Of a DNA stretch of 64,000 bases, positions 16,824 through 24,883 are shown in pieces. The position numbers and the translations under genes are program-made. The notes under the pieces were generated by a model. It searched no databases, had not been told where the DNA came from, and saw only the letters and a list, made by a program, of their open reading frames with translations. The first letter of the stretch is position 1. Every line of letters starts with the position of its first letter. Source of the DNA: Streptomyces sp. Tu6071 (GTDB lineage: Bacteria > Actinomycetota > Actinomycetes > Streptomycetales > Streptomycetaceae); NCBI RefSeq assembly GCF_000213055.1, contig NZ_CM001165.1:7123445-7187444 (forward strand), written 5' to 3'.

Positions 16824-18169
16824 CCCGTGTAGATCGCCTTCGCCTGCGATTCGGCGCTCTTCTGGAGCGTCGTGATGTTGCCGCCGCTGGGGTCGTCGAG
16901 GAACTTCTGGATGACGGAGATCATCGCGGTGGCCATCGCCGGGTCGGCGTCGCGGTCCATGAACTGCCCGACCGCCTTGCACTTGGCGATCTCCTCCACG
17001 GACTTCTTCTGGATCGCGTTGTACGAGGGCACCTTGAGGCCCTTCGCGAGACCCACGTCCCACTGGTCGCTCTTGAGGTACTCGGCCTCCGCCTCGCCCG
17101 AGCCGATGTACTCCAGGACGGCCTTCGCCGCCGACGGGTTCTTCGCCTTCTTGCTGAGCATGAAGCCGTCCGCGGGGGCGTCCATGAACTGCTGGCCCCA
17201 CTTCGCGTTGATCGCGGGGAAGGGGAAGAAGTCCAGGTCGTCCAGGTCCTCCTTGTCGCTGACCCACTGGGCCGCGACCTGGTTGGTGCCCTGGAACATC
17301 ATCCCGGCCTTGCGTCCCTCCAGCGCCTTGGCCGCGTCCTGCCAGATGCGCCCGTTGGCGCCGGTCTGCACGTACGGCATCATCTCGGCCCAGTGCTGGA
17401 AGACCGTGTGCACACCCTGGTCCGTCCACGGGATCTCGTGCTTCATCAGCTTGCTGTGGTAGTCGTGCCCGTTGATGCGCATGTTGAGGATGTCGAAGGT
17501 GCCGAGGGCCGGCCAGCCGTCCTTGTCGCCGAAGGCGACGGGGATGAGCCCGTCCTTCTTCATCTTCTTGCACAGCGCGAGGTAGGCGTCCCACGTGGTC
17601 GGCACGGAGTAGCCGTTCTTCTTGAACAGGCTCTTCCGGTAGAAGACGACCCACGGGTACTGGTAGATCGGCACGAAGTACTGGTGGCCGTCGAGACCGG
17701 TCGAGAGGTCCTTGGCGACGGGCCCGAAGTTGCCGCCGATCTTCTCCCACACGTCGTCCAGCTGCGCGGCGAGCCCCTGGGCCGCGAAGTACTGCATGCG
17801 GTACCCGGCGAACCACGTGAAGAGGTCGTCGGGGGTGCCCTGCAGGTAGCTCGTGATGTTCTGCTGGAAGGTGTTGTGGTCGACCGTGTTGATCTTGATC
17901 TTCGCCTTGGTCGACGTCGTCGCCGACGCCGTGAGCGCGGCGAACGCCTTCTTCGTGGCCGGGTCGGAGTAGTTCGAGCCGAAGGTGACCGTGCTGCCCG
18001 CCACCGGGCCCGACGACTTCGTCCCGCCGCCGGAATCGTCGTCGTCCCCGCAGGCCGACAGGAGCCCTCCCGCGGCCACTGTCAGCCCTGTGGCGCCCAC
18101 ACCCTTGAGCAGACCTCTGCGTGTGTGGGCGAAACCCGTGACGCCGTTGGACGGGTCGACAGGCGACAT
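16820..18169 (-). CDS. Extracellular sugar-binding lipoprotein of an ABC importer
   Basis: 449 aa from the ATG at 18169 with GGAGG just upstream; the frame stays open further upstream without a ribosome site. The N-terminus carries a twin-arginine motif (TRRGLLKGVG) and a lipobox LSAC with the lipidated Cys near residue 40, followed by an Asp/Ser/Gly linker. The rest has the size and pattern of solute-binding family 1 (aromatic-rich, with WDAYLALCKKMKKDG and PAINAKWGQQFMDAPADGFM segments). It is the first gene of the importer operon. The 170-bp region upstream holds two palindromes shared with the divergent PucR-type gene. The sugar is not determined; beta-glucan oligosaccharides are one possibility given the GH16 neighbour. 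Confidence 0.92.
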   Translation of the reverse strand: MSPVDPSNGVTGFAHTRRGLLKGVGATGLTVAAGGLLSACGDDDDSGGGTKSSGPVAGSTVTFGSNYSDPATKKAFAALTASATTSTKAKIKINTVDHNTFQQNITSYLQGTPDDLFTWFAGYRMQYFAAQGLAAQLDDVWEKIGGNFGPVAKDLSTGLDGHQYFVPIYQYPWVVFYRKSLFKKNGYSVPTTWDAYLALCKKMKKDGLIPVAFGDKDGWPALGTFDILNMRINGHDYHSKLMKHEIPWTDQGVHTVFQHWAEMMPYVQTGANGRIWQDAAKALEGRKAGMMFQGTNQVAAQWVSDKEDLDDLDFFPFPAINAKWGQQFMDAPADGFMLSKKAKNPSAAKAVLEYIGSGEAEAEYLKSDQWDVGLAKGLKVPSYNAIQKKSVEEIAKCKAVGQFMDRDADPAMATAMISVIQKFLDDPSGGNITTLQKSAESQAKAIYTG

Positions 18170-18269
18170 GGTGCCTCCATCGCGTAAGTGATTGTGCAGG
18201 GCGGCGAGTTGAGAGCGGCGGAGCGAAGCTCGCTCGGCGGACTTTTCCAACATAAGCCACCAATTAACA

Positions 18270-18289
18270 ACGCAATCGATCGTCTGCGT
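18270..18289. promoter_or_regulatory. 20-bp palindromic operator, importer/PucR divergon
   Basis: ACGCAATCGATCGTCTGCGT has symmetrical arms ACGCA/TGCGT and a symmetrical centre CGATCG, mismatched only at two positions on each side. It lies 101 bp upstream of the binding-protein ATG in AT-richer sequence. Confidence 0.6.
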
Positions 18290-18320
18290 AGTTCTAACGT
18301 CGACCTCGTGCGCGCGTCTA

Positions 18321-18338
18321 TGTTTCTGGATACAAACA
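18321..18338. promoter_or_regulatory. 18-bp AT-rich palindrome near the PucR-type gene
   Basis: TGTTTCTGGATACAAACA has TGTTT/AAACA arms. It lies just before the earliest possible start of the regulator gene, consistent with autoregulation, though this is unproven. Confidence 0.45.
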
Positions 18339-18341
18339 ACT

Positions 18342-19649
18342 TTGGACGGTGGTACAGTCCGCCGGGCCGCCCGGGGGACGGCCGCCCCGACCATCGGGCG
18401 CACCTCAACCTCCCCCGCCAGACACCTTGTTGAGGAGGCCGCCGCCATCGAAGCCGAGACACCCGCCGCGGGACCCGGTTGCCGGGACCTGTCGGACCTC
18501 GCCGGTCTCGATCCCGCGGACCGCGCCGCGCTGGCCGCCGCCGTCGACCGGCTGCGGGGCCTCAGGGAGGTTTTCGCCGACCGCGTGTGCGCGCTGCTGC
18601 GCCGGCACGTCCCCGGCTACGCGGTGCTCGGACCCGAGGACATCCGTTTCTCCGCACGGCGGTTCATGGACATCGTCCTCACGGAGCTGTCCGCGCTGCG
18701 CGTGCCCGGCGCGGCGCTGCGCGGGGCGCTCGCCGACTACGCGAGCGAGCGGGCCGCGCGCGGCGTGCCGCCCGACGTGCTCGCCCTCGCGTACCAGTGG
18801 GGCTCCCGGGCGATGCTCGCCCTGATGGACGAGGTCGGGGCCGCGGTGGGGCTCCCGCCCGCCGTCCTGCTCGCCGCGCACGACGGCACCTGGCAGTTCA
18901 CCCACGAGGCGGCCGGGATCTTCTCCCGCGTCCAGCGCGATCTGGCCCTGGAACGCGTCCAGTTCGACGCCGAGCGCCGTGCCGCCTTCGCGGCGGGCGT
19001 GCTCGCGGGGACGCTGCCCGCCGAGCACATCGGCGACGACGCGCGCCTCTTCGGGCTCGTGCCCCAGGCGCGCCACGTCGCCCTCGCCGCGCGGGCCGCC
19101 AACGACGCCGACGCGGAGGCCCTGCGCCTCGCCGTCGCCGGGGCGCTGCGGCTCCCCGCGGACCGCCTGCTCCTCGCCCGGGTCGGCACCGTTCTCGGCT
19201 TCATCGCGCCGAGGGCACCGGACTCGGTCGCGGGGCACCTGGTGGCGGCGGGACCCGCGCTCCCGCTCGACCGGCTCGGCACGGGCTTCGGCGAGGCCGT
19301 GCTCGCGCTGGAGACCGCGCGGCAGTTCGCCATGTCGGGCGTCGTGCGCCTCTCGGGCCTCGGCCCCCGGCCCCTCGTCCTCGCGGACCCGCTCACCGCG
19401 GACAGCCTCTCCGCACGGCACCTGTCGGCACTCGACGGCGCCGGGCGCTCCAGCAACGAGATCGAGCGCACCACGCGGGTCTACCTCGAATGCGACCAGG
19501 ACGTACGGGAGGTGGCCCGGCGGCTCGCCGTGCACCCGAACACCGTGCGCTACCGGGTCAGCCGTTTCCAGGAACTCACGGACCTGAACCTGCGGCGCAC
19601 CGAGGACCTGGTGACCTCGTGGTGGCTCCTCAACCGGCGGCGCGCGTGA
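18342..19649 (+). CDS. PucR/CdaR-type transcriptional regulator (start uncertain)
   Basis: Up to 435 aa. The N-terminal half (about 60-200) is a helical sensor-like domain (FSARRFMDIVLTELSALRV, LAYQWGSRAMLALMDEVG). The middle is the GGDEF-like PucR domain, and the C-terminus carries the PucR helix-turn-helix (DVREVARRLAVHPNTVRYRV, then RFQELTDLNL). The start is a problem. The only upstream in-frame start is a TTG at 18342 without a ribosome site, whereas a perfect GAGGAGG at 18431-18437 sits 8-9 bases before an ATC codon at 18447 (400 aa). It is divergent from the sugar importer and probably controls it through the palindromes at 18270 and 18321. Confidence 0.82.
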   Translation: MDGGTVRRAARGTAAPTIGRTSTSPARHLVEEAAAIEAETPAAGPGCRDLSDLAGLDPADRAALAAAVDRLRGLREVFADRVCALLRRHVPGYAVLGPEDIRFSARRFMDIVLTELSALRVPGAALRGALADYASERAARGVPPDVLALAYQWGSRAMLALMDEVGAAVGLPPAVLLAAHDGTWQFTHEAAGIFSRVQRDLALERVQFDAERRAAFAAGVLAGTLPAEHIGDDARLFGLVPQARHVALAARAANDADAEALRLAVAGALRLPADRLLLARVGTVLGFIAPRAPDSVAGHLVAAGPALPLDRLGTGFGEAVLALETARQFAMSGVVRLSGLGPRPLVLADPLTADSLSARHLSALDGAGRSSNEIERTTRVYLECDQDVREVARRLAVHPNTVRYRVSRFQELTDLNLRRTEDLVTSWWLLNRRRA

Positions 19650-19749
19650 AGGGGCGGGACGGCGGGGGAGCCGGGGGAGGGCCGGGGCCCGGAGCCGGGT
19701 GGTGCGCCCGCGCATTGCTTCTCGGCCCCTCACTGGCCAGAATGGTGAG

Positions 19750-20301
19750 GTGAACCATGCATTTCCCTGTGGGACGCTCCCCCTCGACTTCGTCGGCACG
19801 CTGCGCGCTCGGCGCAACGCCGCGCCGGTGGAGAAGCTCGCGACCCCCGGGCTGCTCGACGACTGGTTCGTCGAGTCAGGGATGTTCGACATGCCGCCCG
19901 GCGCCGACGAGGCCGACCTCGACACGGCCGTCGCACTGCGCGAGGTGATCTACGAGCTGGTCGCCGCGCTGCTCGCGGGCGAGACGCTGCCGCCCGCCGG
20001 GGTCGACGCGATCAACCGGCAGGCGGCGGGGCTTCCGGTGAAGGTCCAGCTCGGACCCGACGGCGTGCGGCACTCCGGGTCCGTCTCGCAGGGGCTCGCC
20101 GCCCTCGCCCGCGAGACGGTCGAGATCGTCGGCGGCGCGGACGGCGCGCTCCTGCGAGAGTGCGCCCGTCCCGAGTGCACGCAGGTCTACCTGGACCGCT
20201 CCCGGGGCCACCGCCGCGAGTGGTGCGCCATGCGGACCTGCGGCAACCGCGTCAAGGCCGCCGCCTACCGCGCCCGTCGCCAGGAGGCGGTGCGGGGCTG
20301 A
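19750..20301 (+). CDS. CGNR zinc-finger / stress-induced transcription factor (ABATE domain)
   Basis: 183 aa from a GTG at 19750; only a weak GGTGAG overlaps the start, so the message may be leaderless. The N-terminal domain (PLDFVGTLRARRN) resembles the ABATE/DUF1470 domain. The C-terminus has the CGNR zinc finger: CARPECTQVYLDRSRGHRRE, then WC..RTCGNRVKAAAYRAR. Cys residues in the C-x4-C and C-x4-C-GNR positions are all present. Family members are putative DNA-binding regulators. It stands alone between the PucR-type gene and the secreted esterase; no target is evident. Confidence 0.85.
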   Translation: MNHAFPCGTLPLDFVGTLRARRNAAPVEKLATPGLLDDWFVESGMFDMPPGADEADLDTAVALREVIYELVAALLAGETLPPAGVDAINRQAAGLPVKVQLGPDGVRHSGSVSQGLAALARETVEIVGGADGALLRECARPECTQVYLDRSRGHRREWCAMRTCGNRVKAAAYRARRQEAVRG

Positions 20302-20317
20302 CCGGCGACGCTCCGCC

Positions 20318-20340
20318 CGCCCCGGCCATCCGCCGGGGCG
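20318..20340 (+). terminator. Terminator after the CGNR gene
   Basis: A 9-bp stem CGCCCCGGC/GCCGGGGCG (20318-20326 with 20332-20340) with a 5-base loop begins 17 bases after the stop codon. The remaining 310 bp to the next promoter show no gene. Confidence 0.7.
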
Positions 20341-20650
20341 TCGCGCTGTCGCGGGCCGCCGCATCGCCGTCGGTCGCCTGTTTCCCGCGCCCGTAGAGCG
20401 CCCCGCGCGAGGGCGTCGACCGCTGGGCGCCCCGCATCGCCCGTGCACGCGCCAGTCTCCCCGGTACGGCGCCCACGTCCCTTCGTACGTGCCCTCTCGC
20501 GCGCCTTCGCGGCGTCCTCGTCCTTCGCGGGCAAGTCCTTTGTGCGCCCGCCCGTCGTGGGCATGACCCTCGCACACGTGTGTCCATTCCCGTCCGGATG
20601 CTCGCTTCCCCAGACACGAGTGGAGTGACCAGCTCAGCAACGCTCCTCAA

Positions 20651-20690
20651 AAGTAACCGTCTTGACGGGTAATGAGGTGCGTGCAAGTAT
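20651..20690 (+). promoter_or_regulatory. Promoter and operator of the tannase-like gene
   Basis: -35 TTGACG (20662-20667), 17-bp spacer, -10 AAGTAT (20685-20690). The -35 is embedded in TAACC-N9-GGTAA (20654-20672), nearly identical over about 20 bp to the site at 23661. The ATG at 20672 lies inside this promoter and cannot be the start. Confidence 0.65.
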
Positions 20691-20713
20691 CTCCCCACCC
20701 GACCGGAAGACAC

Positions 20714-22324
20714 ATGATGAAACGCATCCTGGCCGTCCTCGCGACGGTCCTCCCGCTGACCGCGGCCGTTTACCTCCCGCCCGCGTCGGCGGCCACCCCG
20801 CCCGGAGCCGCGGCACCCCGCTGCGCGGCCCCGCCACTGCGCGCGCCCGCCGGGACCCGCGTCGAGTCCGTGACCGCGGAGAGCGTCGCGGCCGGGGACG
20901 TCGTCGTCCCGCCGATCCCGCCGCAGGACGGCTACACCGTGCCCGGCGTGCCCGCCCGCTGCGAGGTCACGGTGACCCTCACCCACCCCGGCGCGGACGA
21001 TCACGCCCGCATCCAGGTGTGGCTGCCCGCGAGCGGCTGGAACGGCCGCCTCCAGACCGTCGGCGGCAGCGCCTACGCCGCCGGCGACTACGGCGGTCAG
21101 CTCGCCGCCGCCGTCCAGGGCGGCTACGCCGCCGCCACGACCGACGCCGGTGTCTCCACGTACACCGACGTCTCTTGGGCCCTGACCGCCAAGGGCGCGA
21201 TCAACAGGCCCCTGCTGGAGAACTTCGCCTCGCGCTCCGAGCACGAGACCGCCGTCCTCGCCAAACAGGTCGTCAGCGGCGCCTACGGACGTCCTGTCGC
21301 CCACGCCTACTTCAACGGCTGCTCGACGGGCGGCCGGCAGGGCTACATGGAGGCCCAGCGCCACCCGGACGACTACGACGGCATCGCCGCCCACGCGCCC
21401 GCGATCAGCTGGGACGCCTTCGAGGTCGCGACGCTCTGGCCGCAAGTGGTCATGGCGCAGTCCCACACGTATCCCACGAAGTGTGAGTTCGACGCCTTCA
21501 CGGCGGCGGCCGTCACCGCCTGCGACCCGACGGACGGCGCGAAGGACGGCGTCATCGGCGACCCCGCCGCCTGCGACTACGACCCCCGCCGCCTCATCGG
21601 CACGCGCATCGACTGCGACGGCGTCCCGACGACGATCACCGCCGCCGACGCGGCCGTCGTGCGCGAGATCTGGGACGGTCCGCGCTCCGGGCGCGGCACG
21701 AAGCTCTGGTACGGCACACCGGTCGGCGCCGACCTCAGCGCGCTCGCGGGCGTCGAGGACGGCATCGCGCAGCCGTTCCCCGTACCCGCCGCCTGGGTCA
21801 CCACCTTCGTGCGCAAGCACCCCGCCGAGGACGCGACGAAGCTCTCCTACACCGAGTTCGAGAAGGCGTTCCGGCAGTCGCGCGCGGAGTTCGGCGGCGT
21901 CATCGGCACCGACGACCCCGATCTCTCCGGCTTCCGCCGCTCCGGCGGCAAGCTCCTGAGCTGGCAGGGACTCGCCGACCAGTACATCCCGGCGGCGGGG
22001 ACAGCGGCCTACCGCGACCGCGTCGAGGACCGGATGGGCGGCGCGGGGCGCGTCGACGACTTCTACCGGCTCTTCCTCGCCCCCGGGACCGACCACTGCG
22101 CCGGGCCCGGGAACACGGGCGCCGCGCCGACCGATCCGCTCGGCGCCCTCGTGGACTGGGTCGAGCACGGCAAGGCCCCGGACACCCTGCCCGCCGCGGT
22201 GACCCGCGCGGACGGACGCACCGTCACGCGCGACCTGTGCCGCTACCCGCGCGTCTCGCGCTACACCGGCCACGGCGACGTCGACGAGGCGAGCAGCTTC
22301 CGCTGCGTCCTGCCGCGCCGCTGA
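20714..22324 (+). CDS. Secreted tannase/feruloyl-esterase family hydrolase
   Basis: 536 aa from the ATG at 20714 (GGAAG upstream; a second ATG follows directly). The signal peptide (MMKRILAVLATVLPLTAAVY) probably ends after ASA or AAT. The family CS-D-HC signature is present: NGCSTGGRQG with C203-S204 as disulfide Cys and nucleophile, an Asp in ADQYIPAAGT, and GTDHCAGPG with H461-C462. In this family the Cys pair bridges nucleophile and His. Substrates of relatives are gallate or hydroxycinnamate esters on plant polymers, so an extracellular role in releasing aromatic acids is likely, but the exact ester is not readable. It is transcribed alone and faces the Tat-exported hydrolase. Confidence 0.9.
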   Translation: MMKRILAVLATVLPLTAAVYLPPASAATPPGAAAPRCAAPPLRAPAGTRVESVTAESVAAGDVVVPPIPPQDGYTVPGVPARCEVTVTLTHPGADDHARIQVWLPASGWNGRLQTVGGSAYAAGDYGGQLAAAVQGGYAAATTDAGVSTYTDVSWALTAKGAINRPLLENFASRSEHETAVLAKQVVSGAYGRPVAHAYFNGCSTGGRQGYMEAQRHPDDYDGIAAHAPAISWDAFEVATLWPQVVMAQSHTYPTKCEFDAFTAAAVTACDPTDGAKDGVIGDPAACDYDPRRLIGTRIDCDGVPTTITAADAAVVREIWDGPRSGRGTKLWYGTPVGADLSALAGVEDGIAQPFPVPAAWVTTFVRKHPAEDATKLSYTEFEKAFRQSRAEFGGVIGTDDPDLSGFRRSGGKLLSWQGLADQYIPAAGTAAYRDRVEDRMGGAGRVDDFYRLFLAPGTDHCAGPGNTGAAPTDPLGALVDWVEHGKAPDTLPAAVTRADGRTVTRDLCRYPRVSRYTGHGDVDEASSFRCVLPRR

Positions 22325-22375
22325 ACAACGGACGTGCGTGCTGTGCCCGCCCGGGACACGGTCGCGCCACCGGAC

Positions 22376-22428
22376 GTGAGGAGAAGGACCGGCCGCCCCG
22401 GGGAGGGGCGGCCGGTCCTTCTCCTCAC
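22376..22428. terminator. Very strong bidirectional terminator
   Basis: A perfect 24-bp stem (22376-22399 with 22405-22428) and a 5-base loop lie between the convergent tannase-like and alpha/beta-hydrolase genes. This is the longest perfect hairpin in the window. Confidence 0.92.
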
Positions 22429-22442
22429 ACGTGTGTCCGTGC

Positions 22443-23528
22443 TCAGAAGTGGTCGACGTCCACGACCGCCTGGGCGAAGGCGGTCGGCGCCTCCTGCGGC
22501 ACGTTGTGGCCGATGCCGGTGAGGAGCCGGTGCGCGTAGGGCCCGGTGAACTTGTCGCGGTAGCCGCTGCCGTCCCCGTTGTTCGCGGTGAACGGGTCGC
22601 GGTCCGCGTCGAGCGTGAGGGCGGGGACGGTGACGACGGGCCCGGTGGCGAGCCGGTCCTCGTAGCGGTCGTAGCCGCGCTCGCCCCCGGCGAGACCCAG
22701 CCGCCAGCGGTAGTTGTGGACGACGATCGCCGCGTAGTCGGGGTTCTCGAAGGCCGCCGAGGTGCGGGCGAACGTCGCGTCGTCGAAGTCCCAGGTTGGC
22801 GAGACCTCGTCCCACACGAGCCGCGTGAGCTGCTGCCGGTAGTCCTTGTTCTCCATCGCCTTCGCGCCTCGCTCCGTCGCGAAGTAGTACTGGTACCACC
22901 ACGGCCGTTCGGCGGCGGGCGGCAGGGGGTCGCGCTGCCTCGCCCGGTCGGTCACGAGGTAACCGCTCACCGCGACGAGGGCCTTGACCCGCTCGGGCCA
23001 CAGCGCCGCGACGATGGCGGCCGTGCGCGAGCCCCAGTCGAAGCCCGCGAGGACGGCGCGGTCGATCCGCAGCGCGTCGAGGAAGGCGAGGATGTCGAGG
23101 GCGACGGCGGCCTGCTGGGCGTTGCGGACGGTGCGGGCCGAGCGGAAGCGTGTCGTGCCGTGGCCGCGCAGGTACGGGACGAGCACCCGGTAGCCCGCGT
23201 CGGCGAGGAGCGGGGCCACGTCGACGTAGGAGTGGATGTCGTACGGCCAGCCGTGCAGGCACACGACGACGGGGCCGTGCGCCGGGCCGAGTTCCGCGTA
23301 CCCGATGTCCAGCACCCCGGCCCCGATCCGCTTCAGCCGCGGGAAGGAGGTGTGGGCGCCGGGAGCGAGGTCCGGGATCACGGGCGCCCTCCCTGCGGTG
23401 TGCCCGAAGCGGTCGGCCGGGGTGCCGCCGGTCGCGGCCCGCGCGACGCCGGGGAGCCCGGCCAGCGAAGCCGCGGCGGCTCCGGTCCCGAGACCGATCG
23501 TTTTGTGGAAGGTACGCCTGTCGAGCAT
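22443..23528 (-). CDS. Tat-exported alpha/beta hydrolase (haloalkane dehalogenase/epoxide hydrolase-like)
   Basis: 361 aa from the ATG at 23528 (GAAGGGA upstream). The N-terminus is a Tat signal: RRTFHKTIG, a hydrophobic Ala/Gly-rich stretch and cleavage near ARA-ATG. The alpha/beta-hydrolase core has the oxyanion motif HGWP, an Asp nucleophile elbow GFDWG, a probable acid in LDADRDPF and the catalytic His in GIGHNVPQE. An Asp rather than Ser nucleophile places it with epoxide hydrolases and haloalkane dehalogenases. A cytoplasmic paralogue is encoded at 24884-25855 with the same motifs (HGWP, GYDWGG, GAGHNVPQE). Its promoter shares a -35/operator sequence with the tannase-like and SRPBCC genes, suggesting one regulator. 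Confidence 0.9.
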   Translation of the reverse strand: MLDRRTFHKTIGLGTGAAAASLAGLPGVARAATGGTPADRFGHTAGRAPVIPDLAPGAHTSFPRLKRIGAGVLDIGYAELGPAHGPVVVCLHGWPYDIHSYVDVAPLLADAGYRVLVPYLRGHGTTRFRSARTVRNAQQAAVALDILAFLDALRIDRAVLAGFDWGSRTAAIVAALWPERVKALVAVSGYLVTDRARQRDPLPPAAERPWWYQYYFATERGAKAMENKDYRQQLTRLVWDEVSPTWDFDDATFARTSAAFENPDYAAIVVHNYRWRLGLAGGERGYDRYEDRLATGPVVTVPALTLDADRDPFTANNGDGSGYRDKFTGPYAHRLLTGIGHNVPQEAPTAFAQAVVDVDHF

Positions 23529-23581
23529 GAGATTCCCTTCGCGCGTCTCCAGCCGTGGACACGTCCGTGTACCGGCGCCTC

Positions 23582-23610
23582 ATCATCCGCCGCACCTGAT
23601 AACCAGTCAA
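23582..23610 (-). promoter_or_regulatory. Promoter of the Tat-exported hydrolase
   Basis: On the minus strand: TTGACT (23610-23605), 17-bp spacer beginning GGTTATC, then GATGAT (23587-23582). CTTGACTGGTTATC is identical to the site at 23671 on the other strand. Confidence 0.6.
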
Positions 23611-23660
23611 GGAAGTGATGTGCAGGCGTGAAGGGGTCCTCAATGTGTACGTGACTCGCC

Positions 23661-23700
23661 GAAGTAACCGTCTTGACTGGTTATCGCGCACGTGTCAGAG
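23661..23700 (+). promoter_or_regulatory. Promoter and TAACC-N9-GGTTA operator of the SRPBCC gene
   Basis: -35 TTGACT (23672-23677), 17-bp spacer, -10 CAGAGT (23695-23700). The perfect inverted repeat TAACC (23664-23668) / GGTTA (23678-23682) brackets the -35 and matches the sites at 20654 and 23605. Confidence 0.65.
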
Positions 23701-23712
23701 TCATCACCAGTC

Positions 23713-23736
23713 GAACCGGTTACTCGCGACCGGTTC
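23713..23736. promoter_or_regulatory. 8-bp inverted repeat in the SRPBCC leader
   Basis: GAACCGGT-N8-ACCGGTTC is perfect and begins a few bases after the predicted transcription start. It could be a second operator or an RNA hairpin. Confidence 0.5.
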
Positions 23737-23759
23737 ACACAGCACCTGGGGGATCTTCC

Positions 23760-24191
23760 ATGGCCGTCGTCCGCTTCCACCTCGACTCGGCCCTCGCGCC
23801 CTCGCAGGCCCTCGCCGTGCTCACCGACTTCGGGCCCTCCCGGCCCCGGGAGTGGCCGTCGATCGACGCCGGGCACTTCGTGGTCCACGCCCGGGGCGCG
23901 AACTGGGCGGAGGTCACCGAAGGCACCGCCGCCGCCTGGGAACGCGCACGCTACGAGTGGGACGCGGACACGGCACGCGTCACGATCACCACGCTGGACT
24001 CGAAGCTCTTCGGCGCGGGCGGCGGCTGGACCTTCCGGATGACCCCACAGGGTGCGGGCTCCCGCATAGACGTGGAACTGACCCGCACCCCCGCCACCAC
24101 CAAGGGGAAACTCCTCGCCGCCCTGCTCCCCCTCGTCGGCCCCTCCTCGCTCCGCAAGTCCTTCGCGGGCCCTCTGCGCACGGCGGCCTGA
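23760..24191 (+). CDS. SRPBCC/START-like small protein
   Basis: 143 aa from the ATG at 23760, chosen because GGGGGAT lies 7 bases upstream and the promoter at 23661 starts transcription near 23707, after the earlier in-frame start. The pattern of a short strand, helix and then several strands (VVRFHLDSALAPSQALAVLT ... VTEGTAAAWERARYEWD ... SRIDVELTRTPATTKGKLL) is like polyketide-cyclase/SRPBCC proteins, which bind hydrophobic ligands in a central cavity. No enzymatic residues are assignable. It shares a promoter motif with two hydrolase genes nearby, so it may belong to the same response. Confidence 0.72.
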   Translation: MAVVRFHLDSALAPSQALAVLTDFGPSRPREWPSIDAGHFVVHARGANWAEVTEGTAAAWERARYEWDADTARVTITTLDSKLFGAGGGWTFRMTPQGAGSRIDVELTRTPATTKGKLLAALLPLVGPSSLRKSFAGPLRTAA

Positions 24192-24222
24192 GGGGGCGCG
24201 GCCTCGGCCCGGGGGCGAAGCC

Positions 24223-24732
24223 TCAGCGCGTCCGCGAAGGGACGAGTGTGTACAGCACCGAACGCCGCTCCTTGTGGCGGCGGAGCCTGCCCTTGGCCAC
24301 CAGGGACTCCAGCGTGTTCCGCACGACCTGCGGCGTCGGCGTCCGCTCCGGGTGCTTCGCCATCAGCTCCGCGCGCAGGTCCTTCGCCGCACGCGGCTCC
24401 GTCGAGGCGCCGAGCAGTTCCGCCAGCAGGTCGCCCAGCAGTGGAGAGGGTGACTTCCCCCTCGCGGGCTTGACGTCCTCGCCGTCACGGCCGCCCGCAC
24501 CCCGGCTCCTTCGCCCGGAGCCCCCGGCGGCCTTCTCCTCCCGCTTCTGTGCGGGCGGGGTCGGCGCGAAGCGCTCCGTGAGGCTCAGGATGTCGGTCAG
24601 GAGCGCTTCCTCCTGCTTCAACACCCTCATCTCCTCCGTCAGTTGCTGCTGACGGCGACGGTTCTCCTCCAGGTCCGACGCGGCCTGCTCGACGTACCGC
24701 GAACGGATCGTGGCGGCTGACTGGCTGGACAC
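24223..24732 (-). CDS. Coiled-coil protein with a possible C-terminal winged helix
   Basis: 169 aa from the GTG at 24732 (GAGGAG 9 bases upstream). Another GTG 6 bases earlier is too close to that ribosome site, and the long upstream open frame is Arg/Pro-rich and not coding-like. Residues about 10-50 form a coiled coil (DLEENRRRQQQLTEEMRVLK). A charged Gly/Arg linker follows, then a roughly 75-residue C-terminal domain (LLAELLGASTEPRAAKDLRA, VVRNTLESLVAKGRL, RRSVLYTLV) whose helix-helix-strand pattern looks like a winged helix. It lies among three genes that share an operator and is a candidate regulator of them, but this is only positional. Family not recognised. Confidence 0.7.
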   Translation of the reverse strand: MSSQSAATIRSRYVEQAASDLEENRRRQQQLTEEMRVLKQEEALLTDILSLTERFAPTPPAQKREEKAAGGSGRRSRGAGGRDGEDVKPARGKSPSPLLGDLLAELLGASTEPRAAKDLRAELMAKHPERTPTPQVVRNTLESLVAKGRLRRHKERRSVLYTLVPSRTR

Positions 24733-24883
24733 AGGCACGCACTCCTCACATCGGACGGATGCCACGCATGGTACGGCGGGACAGGTGCCGCGAAGCCGAC
24801 GCGCACCGCGCGGGCCCGCGCGACCACGACACGTATGACCGGCACGACGCCGCACGTCGCACGGAACGAACGGGAGGAACCGC

